Below are positions 45,730-57,400 of a stretch of DNA of 64,000 bases, piece by piece. The stretch comes from Fallopia convolvulus (taxonomy: Eukaryota > Streptophyta > Magnoliopsida > Caryophyllales > Polygonaceae), in contig OZ024727.1 of assembly GCA_964016875.1 (NCBI GenBank), positions 4,178,893 through 4,242,892 of the forward strand. Direction: 5' to 3'. The notes under the pieces are model-generated. The model was not told where the DNA came from, searched no databases, and saw only the letters and a program-made list of their open reading frames with translations. Position numbers and translations under genes: made by a program. How positions within the stretch are numbered: position 1 is the first letter of the stretch; every line of letters begins with the position of its first letter.

Positions 45730-48700
45730 CTTCCAGTTTAGTTATACAATTTGCTAAACTTCTGGTTTAGCTTTCTAAGTTGCATCCCATGCAGTCTCTT
45801 AACTTCTAGTCTCACTTATCTTCTCCCCCTAAAGGTGGGATTTTCACCTCGCCAAAGTGTTAATCTTAATACCGAGCGATATATTGATCACCGCTTATAA
45901 ACTCTAGGTATTTTATAAACGATAAGGACCCAAACCATTCGTTTAATCCCAACTTTCATTGTGTGGCATTACTTAACAATCATTCAGGGAGGTGAAGGAC
46001 ATATAAAGCATTTAATCTCTTCTAGAGACAAGCTTCTATTAGGAAAATTTTCTATAAGCAGTCGGTCCAAGTCGAATTTAATTATCGACATTCACATTTC
46101 ATGACCCTATTTAACCACGACTCTTCCAGGTCGCGTATTCCATGTATAGCACTTGCATGGATATCAATTATGACCGCATTATTGACGACTCTACCTGGGT
46201 CGTTTTGTGAATGTGTGTGAGAGCTACTCAATGCTCAACCACTACACTAATTTATTTTCATTACCCTCCTTTTTCAATGGAACCAATGGGTTGAGGCATC
46301 TTTCAACATTATATGATTAATCCACAATGGTTCACATGGCGATGTAATATGTCCTCTTATATCACTTGAACTTAGTCAAGGAGCATATGAGACTTTGTAT
46401 TTACTTGCATATTATGCTGGCTTTGCTACTAACTTGCCAAGATCACAAGCCTTTTAAGGTCACTCTTAGGAAGAGACTTCAAGTCTCAAGATCTTTCGGT
46501 CCCATACCGATCATGCGCATTATTATTTCACTTGAGTGACCAAGTTAATCATGCCACAAATATATCTTATCATTAACTAACTTCCAGTTAGTGCGATTAC
46601 ATTATTCAATGGGATATACTCTTCTACAGTCATCACAGCCTTCACACCAAAATTTGCGCATGACTTGTGAAAACTTCTGGTTTTCAAATACTATATGGTG
46701 TGCCACCATTGAAAAATGTCGGTGATCCATACTTATGTTTGGGAGCTCATCAACTCAAATCAGATAAACCATTATCTTGATTTTTAACATTAGATGCCTC
46801 AAAATGGGTGCATTCAGAACTCTTAATACAGATTAGACCGGTCTCCACACTTATACTTATAAGGTGTGGTTCTTATACAAATGGTACAAGACTAATGATC
46901 AATTATATCATTTATGGGATATCCCTTATCTTAGATGTTCTTCTGGACATCAAATTAACCCACGACGTCCTAGCTATAAGTCATAACCATGACTAACGGC
47001 CGCATGCGTAATATACCGTAACCTCTTTCACACCCTCTTCTAGAGGAGGCATGCTTCCGACATGCAAGAGGTTGGTCAAACATGACCTTGAACTTCTAGT
47101 TCATGCTAGGTAGGTGATCATTTAGACATAGTTCTGAATATTGTAACGACCCACATTCCTTGTACTACTTCTAGATTACATGCCATATTTCTTGTACTAC
47201 ATCTAGAGTACATGGTTTGGTATGAGATCTCTTAACTCTCCAAGAGTTTATAACGATCTCTTCTTGTCAAAATTCGATTCTTCAAGCTCGAATGGAGTTG
47301 ATGATATGCTACGTTCATTATAACTTAGCACATGTCTGTTGGAACTTCAAGTGCTTCATGAATCTCCCAAACATCTCATCTGTCAGCTTCAAGTGACAAT
47401 GTAATTTTATTTCTCGAACCATTTATCATCCACTTTGGGAGATGATATGTTCATATAGTTCCACTAATAAATTCTTCTCATCATACTACAAGAAGTAATT
47501 ATGTATGTAAATCCACTTCTAGGGATAATACTCTTATGTATAAAAGCATCTACTTTAGGAGATGATCATTGTCACATAAATTTTATCATCTTCTTCAGGA
47601 AGTGATATTTTCTATCATTACTCACTTCAGGGACTAACAAGATTTATTATTTCATCTCTTCGGGGATGATTTCAAATTGTCTCTACTGGACATACTAGCA
47701 TCTGATTCAGGAGATGACAAGTTTTAACTTTAAGAACAAATAAAAATGTATACAAGCAATAATATAAATAATTAAATTGAAAAGTATAAATAAAAAAATA
47801 AAGTATCATAAAATATTGTCAACTTCTGGTGACAAGAAATTGAATACGAAGTCTTCTAGACTTCTTTCCATCACATACTTCAGGATGTGATTATTCATAA
47901 GATTTTTCAATCATATACTTCAGGATGTGATTTCAATGAAACTTTTTAGTCACATACTTCAGGATGTGATATCCATGTGGGTATTTTATTATCTACTTCA
48001 AGAGATAATATTGTCATATGAACTTTATCGTCTACTTCTGGAGATGATATTTTTCTTTTCAATTTGCACATGAATCATGTCATTTATTTCAAGAGACGAC
48101 TTTAGTATCACCACTCACTCCAAGGAGTAGGAAATTTTATTATATTCATCCACTTTTGGGGATTGATTCAATGTTTTCATCCACTTCGGGGATTATTTGT
48201 TTCATCCACTTCGGGGATGGAAATTATCACTCCAAGTATAAAAATAGAAAAATGGTTTCATTTACTTCAGGGAATGAGAAATATCACTCCAGGGATAAAA
48301 TCAAGTTTTCATTTACTTTAAGGAACGAGGATTATCACTTCAGGGATAATCTTGTTCTGTACATTCAATTAACTCTTCAAGAGAAAATAATATAACATAA
48401 TTAAGTATATGAAATTAATAAATAAATAAACAATATAAGAACAATAAAATAAATAAAAGAATTCATTCACTTCAGGGAATGAAATTTATCACTTCATGGA
48501 TAAAATTATAATATTGTTTTGTAAATTCAACTCTTCAGGAGGAAATAATTATCACTTCAGGGATAATATTATTTGTAAATTCAACTCTTCAGGAGGAAAT
48601 AATTATCACTTCAGGGATAATATTATTTGTAAATTCAACTCTCCAGGAGGAAATAATTATCACTTCAGTGATAATATTATTGTAATCAACTCTCCAGGAG

Positions 48701-49020
48701 GAAATAATTATCGCTTCAGGTATAATTTAATCTATAAATTCAACTCTTCAGGAGGAAATAATTATCACTTCACGGATAATTTTATTTATAAATTCAACTC
48801 TTCAGGAGAAAATAATTATCGCTTCAGGATAATATAATGATATTCCAATCTCTTCATGAAATGGAAATAATCATTTCAAGGATTATATATTGATATTTCA
48901 TTCACTTCAGGGAATGAATATTATGAAAAACATATCGCTCCAGGGATATTATCTTTATATGTTTATATGATTTGTCTCACCATGGACAAATTTATTTACG
49001 AACACATCCACTTCAGGGGA
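45730..49020. repeat. Array of short hairpins with a conserved ACTTCAGG-type loop
   Basis: At least 30 short inverted repeats share a loop close to ACTTCAGG (variants ACTTCTGG, ACTTCGGG, ACTTCAAG, GCTTCAAG), while the 5-8-bp stems differ. Examples, with stem: 47816-47835 TTGTCA/TGACAA; 47870-47891 ATCACAT/ATGTGAT; 47987-48010 TATTATCT/AGATAATA; 48462-48483 TTCATTC/GAATGAA; 48485-48504 TTTATC/GATAAA; 48548-48567 ATTATC/GATAAT; 47391-47408 TGTCA/TGACA; 45753-45771 GCTAAA/TTTAGC. Density rises toward the 5' LTR (right). On the element's coding strand the loop reads CCTGAAGT. No protein-coding frame is present. Confidence 0.9.
48516..48838. repeat. Six-copy tandem repeat (about 54 bp) within the hairpin array
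   Basis: Each unit contains aattcaactcttcaggagg and an ATTATC-loop-GATAAT hairpin. Because the unit is close to a multiple of three it leaves a repetitive open frame on the plus strand, which is unlikely to be coding. Confidence 0.85.
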
Positions 49021-49401
49021 TATATCATATTTCATATTAATCATAGATAACAATTGACTTTATAACTAAATTAATATAAAACAATAAAAAAAAACATATG
49101 ATGTATGCATATATAATCTATGCGTATGATTAACAATCAATAAGTATGTTGTATGGTTCAAAAGAAAAGTAGAGCAATTTGGTTTTATGCATATGATTAA
49201 CAAACAATATATATGCCATATGCTCATGTAACAACCTATCATAGAAGAAACTTCTTTCTCGAATTTTACTTTCTTCGTGATCGATTTTTTTTTCTTCGTG
49301 AAAGTAGAGATATATACATAGAACATAGAACGATTTGATGGAAAAAAAATCGATTTGATGGAGAAAAATGATTTAAGAATAATACGTTCGATCTTGAACA
49401 A

Positions 49402-49413
49402 TTGTGCTGATAA
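49402..49413 (-). other. Copia primer-binding-site-like sequence
   Basis: Two bases inside the 5' LTR the minus strand reads TTATCAGCACAA, resembling the primer site of several plant Copia groups. Confidence 0.6.
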
Positions 49414-49415
49414 CG

Positions 49416-49566
49416 TGTTATAAATTATAGAGAATAGAGAGAAATAGAGAAAGGAGAGAGATCAGATTCATCTTATTAGGTCACCCATATGGACCTTTTA
49501 TAGAGAGAGTACAAGATTAAATCTAGGGTTTCCATATGTACACCTAAATAATATATTATTATAACA
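49416..49566 (-). repeat. Copia 5' LTR
   Basis: Pairs with 43713-43863 (about four differences in 151). The TSD ATATT follows at 49567-49571. Confidence 0.93.
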
Positions 49567-49571
49567 ATATT

Positions 49572-50229
49572 CAATTTTAACCATCTTAAATGAGAGACAC
49601 TACTCTCTGTCCAAGGCTAAGTAGTGAGCAAGTGAGGATAGCCCGATCCCTAATATCATTACTAACAAAAAGACTTAACACTCTCCGACGACGGCTTAAA
49701 TAATATATATATATGACTTGTCCATGGAATTGCAACTTTTTAAGAATTGAGATGAGGCGACCAAATTGCCTAAATAATGGTTTCTTCTATGTAATTAAGA
49801 TATTTATATTGTCAAAAACATTTTATATTTATGATTTTTATCCAAATATTTTTCTAATCGTTTATAATCATCTAAATGAATTTTTAGATTCTTTCATAAG
49901 TAATTTAAAGTTGAATGTTTTTAAAACGGTTTTTTGTCATAAAATTAACAATCAAATTCGGTAATAAAATCTGAACCATTTCCTCTATATTTGAATAAGT
50001 TAAATAATTATCTATAAAAAAATAAAATTGGATTTTGTGATTTAGGAAATATTATAAGAAATTCGTTTTGAAAAACTAAAGGGAAGGTTCAAGTAAAGAC
50101 ACTCATTGTGATGAGAACAAGTCTTATAGTGAGGATTGATCATACCTATTGAATTTACGTGCTTACTATATATTGAATGGTGAGGCGGTAAAAAAAATTG
50201 AACGGTCAAGATTTTAAAAAAAAAAATTC
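49572..50229. other. AT-rich spacer
   Basis: No gene was recognised. The open frame at 49713-49964 has no family signature. Confidence 0.4.
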
Positions 50230-51230
50230 ATTTTTTTTGTTTTCACGAAAATGAAAAATATATAAAATGAACTTTTAGTTTATATAAAAAAAAGAACTTG
50301 TAATGAATGAAAAATGAACGCCTACAATATATAAAAATGAACTCATAGCCTATATAAAACGAACTCATAGTATATTAAAATGAAATTTTAGTTTATAAAA
50401 ATAAGAAGTGGTATTTATGACTTATACTGTTTATTTTAAATAAAGAAAATTTAAGTTTTTGAAAAACTAACTTTTAATTACATCTTTTCAATTTTTTTAA
50501 TTTTTTGTTTTCACAAAATAAAATATTATATAAAATACACTTATAATTTAAGAAAAATAAACTCGTAAAATATAAAAAATGTACTCATAGAATATAAAAA
50601 ATGAACTCAAACAATATACAAAGATGAACTCATAGCCTATATAAAATGAACTCACATTATATTAAAAATAAAATTTTATTTATGAAAATGAAAACTATAT
50701 TTATGGGTCATACGCATAACTTATAATGGTTATTTTATAGAAATAAACAATATTTTTTTAAATATTTTTTTTTATTTTTCTGAAATTCAAATTATATGAA
50801 AAAATGTACAAAAACAGAACTCATAATAGATAAAAACGAACTCATACAATATGACAAGTGAACTCACACTATACAAATATGAACTCATAGTATATACAAA
50901 ATGAACCCTTACTATATTAAAAAATGAACTCTTAGTTTGTAAAAAATGAACTATTATATTTAAGATTTATAATGCTTATTTCAATTTTTTTAATTTTTTA
51001 ATTTTTATAGTTTTGTGAAAATCGAATTATATGAAAAATGAATTCAAAGCACAAAAAAATGAACTTATAATAGGTAAAAAATGAACTCATAGAATATAAA
51101 AATTGAAGTTATAAAATATAGAAAATTAAAATCCTATCATACATAAAATGAACTTTTAATATATAAATAAATGATCTCTTAGTATATAAAAATTAAAATA
51201 CCGTATTCAAGATATGTGATGTTTTTTTAA
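50230..51230. repeat. Degenerate tandem repeat, about four units of 230-270 bp
   Basis: Each unit starts with a T-rich run and attttttg/ttttcac, continues with many aaaatgaactcatag(t/c)atata sub-units, and ends with a ttatgac/ttataatggttattt block. The flanks are gttcaagtaaagacactc at about 50087 and a segment with gtgtgaaaatggtcgccc at about 51246. The class is unknown. Confidence 0.65.
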
Positions 51231-51344
51231 TAAGAGAAAGAGTCGTGTGAAAATGGTCGCCCAAGTGAGAATTAAGAATAAATCTCGCTCGTCCATTCCA
51301 AAAAATCAACGCACCTGATTAAACATTCAATAAAAAAGATAAAA

Positions 51345-51440
51345 TACGGCACAGGCGAATTTTTCCCGTATTATTCGCGTATTTTTCAATAAAATACGGC
51401 ACGGGCGAATTTTTCCCGTATTATTCACGTATTTTTCGAA
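51345..51440. repeat. Tandem pair of a 55-bp unit
   Basis: Two copies contain aaaatacggcac(a/g)ggcgaa and cccgtattattc(g/a)cgta. They are less AT-rich than the surroundings. Confidence 0.85.
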
Positions 51441-51683
51441 AAATACGTTTTTATGAGACGCGCCCAGTTTGTTCATCAAAACTAGCGATTTGTTCATCCA
51501 TATTCACCATTTGTTCATCAATACTAACTAATTGTGCATCGAGTTTTTGATAACAATGTTCATCGATTTCGAACTTTTTTAATTATCAATTTTATTTTTT
51601 AACCTTATCTATGTGTATGAATACAATATTATCTAGTTTTTGATGCACATATAACTATTTTCAAACCAGAAATGGTGTTCTGA

Positions 51684-51974
51684 TTGTTAAAGATAAGGTC
51701 ATTACTATACTTCCAAGTTGTCTACAACATATATAAGCAAAAGTTAAACCCTGAAGGTCTTCTTTTTTCAAGTTCAATAATTGATGCCAAACATCCGTCT
51801 ATGACTCCTAACGACGTCGAGGAAAAGCTAAAGGTGTCATTTGACGGACCAATCACAAGAACTCGAAAGAAGAAGATACAAGATGCAACTCATTCTCTTC
51901 TAGATCATTTAGGAGCCATGACGGATCAAGCTTCGCAACCTCCATGGATTACCATGCTTAGACATCAAGTTTAG
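51684..51974 (+). pseudogene. Possible retrotransposon polyprotein tail
   Basis: The frame ends with VSFDGPITRTRKKKIQDA, which resembles the GPITR(S/T)R(A/T)KKLQ motif near the C-terminus of some plant Ty3-type polyproteins. No integrase or other domain is attached, and the sequence before it is not recognisable. This could be a relic or chance similarity. Confidence 0.3.
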
Positions 51975-52012
51975 ACAAACCCGAGCCTGGATCAAGAGTT
52001 CTCAATGCCCAT

Positions 52013-52508
52013 ATTTGTTCATCGATATACTTCTATTTGTTCATTGATATAACTTGTTTGTTCATTGATATATATCCATATTTGTTCATTGATATACTCA
52101 TATTTATTCATTAATATAACCTTGTTTGTTCATTGATATACTCTATTTGTTCATAGATATACCCCTATTTGTTCATTGATATAACCTTTTTTTGTTCATT
52201 GATATAACTTTTGTTTGTCCATTATTTGTTCATTGATATACCCTATTTGTTCATGGATATACCCTTATTTGTTCATTGATATAACCTTTTTTGTTCATTG
52301 ATATAACCTTGTTTGTCCATTATTTGTTCATTGATATAACCTATTTGTTCATGGATATACCCTTATTTGTTCATTGATATAACCTTTTTTGTTCATTGAT
52401 ATAACCTTGTTTGTCCATTATTTGTTCATTAATATACCCTATTTGTTCATTAATATACTGCTATTTGTTCATTGATATAACATTATTTGTTCATTATTAT
52501 ACCCTTAT
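52013..52508. repeat. TTTGTTCATTGATATA satellite-like array with higher-order repeat
   Basis: About two dozen units of roughly 20-23 bp (TTTGTTCATTGATATAACC type). From about 52210 the units are arranged in a block of about 100 bp, ending each time with the short unit TTTGTCCATTA, that is repeated three times. Looser relatives (tttgttcatcaa) lie at 51469-51545. Confidence 0.9.
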
Positions 52509-52925
52509 TTGTGAATTGAAATAAACTTATGTTTATGTGTCAATACCATCAATTTGTACATTTAGGACTATCTACACAATTTTCATGTCTACCTATATGA
52601 GCACAACAAAAGAAACGAATAAAGTGCTCAATATAGTACATAAATAAGTTAAGGTTGATATAGAAGCTTGAATGCAAAGGATAATAGATAAATTATTTGA
52701 TTTTGCAATAATATGATGTATGATAAGAGAACAAGCCACATGTTTCACAGTAGCAACAATGACAAATCAAAGGAGTCAAACAAGAAAAAACCAAGACCGA
52801 CATCAAAACAATTAGTTTTGTCTCACATACGGCTAATTATGATGAACACACATATATTAATGCATACAATTTCGATACACATTCATCCATTTTTATATAC
52901 AAACAATAGATATTTGATGCACAAA
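52509..52925. other. Spacer left of the Athila element
   Basis: No gene was recognised. ACAAA at 52921-52925 would be the left copy of the Athila 5-bp TSD; the right copy is outside the window. Confidence 0.4.
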
Positions 52926-53226
52926 TGATAGCTCGCATATAGGAGTAGCTTAGTTGCATGTTTTATATATGTTTTAGTTAGTTTTAGGTTAGTTTTTATG
53001 TAGTTTTTAGGTTTTTGTGTTATCGGGTATTATGCGCTGGCTTGCTCGGTTTTACAGGTTTTTAGGTTAAGGAGCAACAGCGGGGCGAGTATAGATGGAT
53101 CATGGTGGTGATGGACGAGGCAAACGAGGCAAAGGAAGCTAGGACATGCTAGGAGAAGAGCCAAGGCAAGGAAGACAAGCCAAAAAAGCCATGTCAAAAA
53201 GCTCGGGTTGAAGCCGAGCAACGAAG

Positions 53227-53265
53227 CCGCGCAATCCCAACTCAATGGGGAAAGCGCGGGATTGC
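53227..53265. repeat. GC-rich hairpin in the Athila LTR
   Basis: CCGCGCAATCCC (53227-53238) is followed by GCGCGGGATTGC (53254-53265). GCAATCCC pairs with GGGATTGC. It shares its arm with hairpins at 56051-56083 and 60321-60355. Confidence 0.8.
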
Positions 53266-53437
53266 AAGGAAAGCTGCGACCGCGCTTTTGCGGGACGAAG
53301 CCGCGCATTCAGGAGTTTCAGCGGACGCGTGTTTTGGGCCGAGCTTTGGTTTTGGGCTTTGATATCTTGACTTATGGGCTTGTATTTTGGCCGAGTAGGT
53401 GGATTGATATATCTTTTGAGGGATATTTTTAGGAGCA

Positions 53438-53445
53438 TATAAATA
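53438..53445 (+). promoter_or_regulatory. Putative LTR TATA box
   Basis: TATAAATA lies about 890 bases before the LTR end, downstream of the GC-rich part. No transcript data are available to confirm the start site. Confidence 0.45.
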
Positions 53446-54334
53446 CTTTATGTTAGTTTTATTTTTCATAACTTAGATCATTATTTTGGAGGCTAGGGTT
53501 TTTCTCTCTAGAGGCAAACTTTAAACCTTTGTAAGTTTTTCTTAATTTTAATTATGAATTGCTAATTTCTCTTGTGTTTGGCTAGTTATTGAAGTCATGA
53601 TTTGTATGTAGTTGTGAGGTTTGATTGATTCTCAACAAACTTGAATAGAAATTATTCCCTGTGATTAACTGAATCAGAATTATTCTAGGGTTTTATTAGA
53701 TTAGCTACTTAATAGAATTTCTAGGTTAATTTATAACTAAATCTGATTAATTACCGGTCGGAGTTAATTAGATCAAGAGTAGACTTTAATTAAATTAGTA
53801 CCGGTTGGACTTGTTGGTTAAAGAAGGGAATAAATTAACAAATCACTTAGATGTCTGGTTGCTCTGAGTTGTTTGTTTCTATTGATAACTTGAATCGTCA
53901 TGCTGTTATTTAATTGAATCTAGAAGGTCTTCTAGGTTATTATTTAATTAGGGTTGTTAGACTGGTTGTTCTATCAACTATATATGAAGTTCAGGTTTTA
54001 ATCCTTAGTAGGGTCATTATCCACAATAGATTATTCAAGTGAGAATAGAATCAAGAGAATCGATGATCAACGAATCAATATCATGATGGATCTAACTAGT
54101 TGAACACGTTTGTCTTACATATATTCAAATCATCTTTGCATTCATAGTTAGTTTTATTCTTGCATATTAGTTTAGATAATCATTCTGAAAACCCCCCTTT
54201 AGTTACTTGGCACATAAGTAATAACATTAATACACGAGTCTCTGTGGGATCGACCCTTGCTTACCATTCTACTCAGATTGGTTAAGTTAGGATTCTTTGA
54301 TAGGTAAAACGACTGAAAAATACCTCATCAAATT

Positions 54335-54352
54335 TGGCGCCGTTGCCGGGGA
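54335..54352 (+). other. Athila primer-binding site (tRNA-Asp)
   Basis: TGGCGCCGTTGCCGGGGA is complementary to the 3' end of plant tRNA-Asp and sits four bases after the LTR, as in other Athila elements. Confidence 0.93.
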
Positions 54353-54407
54353 CTCGTCGCTATTTGTGTTTATTACTTTCGTGCTGTTTTGGGTGTGAAC
54401 CTGTTAT

Positions 54408-57400
54408 ATGGTTCATACCCGTGCTACTAACTCATCTCCCCTGTTGTTTGATCCAGATATTGACATGACACTCTTCAAGCTAAGGAAGGAAATCCGGAAT
54501 CACTTTCAGGCATTGCCATTCTTTCTTGAAGAATCTGACTCGGAATCTGAATCTGCTGAATCCGTCGAGATGGGTGACCGAACATTGAGAGAGTTGACTG
54601 CACCGAATCTGGCACAACAACCGTTGGCGGTGCAATTTCCTGCTCTTGCTGAGGGAGTCAAGTTTGAGCTGAAATCCGGGTTGATCCACCTTTTGCCTTC
54701 ATTCCATGGGCATAGTGGTGAAGACCCCAACAAACATCTTTCTGAATTTCATGCCGTGTGCTCAAGCATGAAGCCTGCTGATGTGACTCATGACCAGATC
54801 GCGCTGAGAGCCTTTCCTTTTTCTCTCAAGGATCAGGCTAAAGACTGGTTTTACTACTTGGCTCCGGGAAGTATTGATACATGGGCTAAGATGAAAGAAG
54901 CTTTTCTGGAGAAGTACTTCCCTGCTACAAGGCTCAATGATCTGAAGAAGCGAATTAGTAATATTGAACAAGAAGCAAGTGAGTCCTTGTACGCATACTA
55001 TGAGAGATTCAAGAGGTTGATAGCCAGCTGTCCTTTCCATGGCTACACTGACCAAGACCTGATCTTATATCTGTTTAATGGCCTCTTGGATGATGAGAGA
55101 AGAATGGTCAATGCAGCTTGCCAAGGTCACATTCTCAACAAAACTCCTGCTGCTGCGTTTGACTTGTTTACACAATTGTCTGAGGGCACAAGACAGTTCA
55201 AAAGATAGACTAGCTCGAAAGCTGCAAATTCTGTGGTGGCTAACACAAGAATTCAAGATGAAGTCACTGAGTTGAAAATGATGATGAAGCAGCTGTTGCA
55301 GCAAGGTGGTAGACAACAGGTGAAGTCCTGTGAAATTTGCTTTGATAACATGCATCCCACTGATTCCTGCCCTACACTTCAAGATCAGAATGCTGAGGTG
55401 AATGCAGTGGGAGGATATGGACCACCTAGGCCGAGGTATGACCCCTTTTCCAACACCTACAATCCAGGCTGGAGGGATCATCCTAATCTGAGGTATGGTA
55501 ATTCTAGCAATCAGCAGTTCAACCATCAAGGTGGCCAAGCTCAGTACAGACCGCCTTTCCAACCTCAGGCTCAGGGAGTGAATCAGAATGCTATGTCCAC
55601 AGAGGAGATGGTCCGACAGTTGACTCAGTCAGTTTCTACAATGCATGGTTCTCTAACTCAGCTTCAACAAGAAACCAAGTCTAGTATAAAGAATTTGGAG
55701 ACTCAAGTCAGTCAAATTGCCAATGTTGTGGGCAAACTGGAAGCTAGAGATTCAAGCAAGTTGCCATCCCAGACCGAGCTTAATCCAAAACAGAATGTCA
55801 ATGCTATTACTTTGAGGAGTGGGAGAGAGCTGCAAGTAGAGCCCAGGGACGAGCAAGAACAAATTAGAAGGGGAGAGGCAGAAGAAGCTAAGGGCGAAAC
55901 AGAGGAAATTCCAAGCAAATCATTCGGTGAGGATTTGCTCGGTCTGCCTGTTAAATGCGCGGCCGAGCAAATGCAACCCCGCGCAATGCCATCTCAGTCG
56001 AGAATGCGCGGGGACGAGACACCGAAAAGCGCGGCCGCGCATTTGCCAAGCCGCGCAATCCCGTCTCAGTTAGGATTGCGCGGGATGACATCGGAAAGCG
56101 CGCCCGCGCATTCTGGAGCGAAACCGAGCAATTCAGACGATGTTGAAGATTCGTCTGCAACTCCTCTAAATTCTTATGCACCTGTTCCACCTTTCCCAGA
56201 GGCACTAAAGGAGACCCAAAAGCTGGAGAATGACAAGGAATTGTTCGAGACGTTCAACAAGTGTGAGGTAAATATTCCTTTACTTAAACTGATTAAAAGC
56301 ATTCCTAGATATGCTAAGTTTTTGAAAGAATTGTGCACCATTAAAAGAACTCAAAAGCTAAAAGGGAAACAGAAAATCTCTGTAAGTGAGCATGTGTCAG
56401 TTGTGTTTCAAAGGCGTATGCCTCAGAAATGTGGTGACCCTGGCATGTTCACTATTCCCTGCAATATTGGTGATACAGAAATTGATAAAGCCATGCTTGA
56501 TCTTGGTGCTTCAATTAATGTTTTACCTTACTCTGTGTACAAAATGCTTGAACTGGGTCCTTTACAAGAAACTGGCGTGGTTATACAGTTAGCTGATAGG
56601 TCGAATGCTTACCCTAGAGGGATAGTTGAGGATGTGCTTGTAATGGTTGATAATCTGATATTTCCTGCTGACTTCTATGTCTTAGATATGGACCATGATA
56701 AGCATGCTGCACCTATTTTGCTAGGTAGACCTTTTCTAAAAACAGCTAAGACTAAGATTGATGTCTGTAGTGGTTCTCTGACTATGGAATTCGACGGGGA
56801 AAGGGTAGAGTATAATATTTATGATGCAATGAAATACCCTCCCGAAGATTCCTCGTTGTGCTTAGTTGATGTGGTAGAGCCACTTGCTCAAGACTTTTTC
56901 AATATGCATGAATCTGAGGCTTTGAAATCCACTTTGGAAAATGCTATTATGAATGAAACTTCGGATTTGGATTTACAGACTGACCTGCAGGAAGTGGTGG
57001 CAGAGTTGAATGCTCACTTTGAGCGTCCACTTATGCCACCGGGCTCAAAGCCCATACCACTAACCTTGCCGAGCGAGAAGCTTTTGCCATCTATTGTGCA
57101 GGCACCAATGGTAGAATTGAAGCAACTTCCAGACCATCTCAAGTATGCTTTCTTAGGTGATGGGGATACCCTGCCAGTAATTATATCCAACAAGCTCACC
57201 AAGGAGCAAGAAGGACGATTGGTGGCAGTTCTGAAGGAGCATAAGACGGCTATAGGATGGACCATTGCAGACATTAAGGGGATTAGTCCCTCAACATGTA
57301 TGCATCGGATTCAACTAGAAGATGAAGCTACACCGTCTAGACAGCCCCAAAGAAGGTTGAATCCCCCGATGATGGAGGTGGTAAAGAAGGAGGTGCTGAA

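Larger units (their letters stand above)
43713..49566 (-). mobile_element. Non-autonomous Ty1/Copia element with intact LTRs and TSD
   Basis: Two 151-bp LTRs (TGTTATAAAT...TTATAACA) differ at about four positions, about 97% identity, and are flanked by the perfect duplication ATATT (43708-43712 and 49567-49571). The coding direction is minus: a purine tract ACGGGGGAG abuts the left (3') LTR, and a primer-site-like TTATCAGCACAATT abuts the right (5') LTR. Only a reverse-transcriptase region survives (44486-45707). About 3.3 kb where gag, protease and integrase should be is non-coding hairpin array. This is a fairly young insertion that must have been mobilised by another element. Confidence 0.92.
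52926..54330 (+). repeat. Athila 5' LTR
   Basis: Begins TGATAG and ends CTCATCA (TG...CA with a short inverted TGAT/ATCA), 1405 bp. It ends four bases before the primer site. It contains a GC-rich hairpin-bearing segment (53030-53340) in otherwise AT-rich sequence. The second LTR is outside the window, so the left end rests on the termini and the primer-site distance. Confidence 0.8.

Noticed and set aside
48496..48837. 113-aa open frame with a repeated FNSSGGNNYHFRDNII-type peptide
   Set aside because: It lies on the antisense strand of the Copia element and is fully explained by a tandem repeat whose length is near a multiple of three.
45730..49020. Array of repeats resembling CRISPR spacing
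   Set aside because: The spacing is irregular, the conserved part is a hairpin loop rather than a 25-40-bp repeat, and the host is a plant nucleus.
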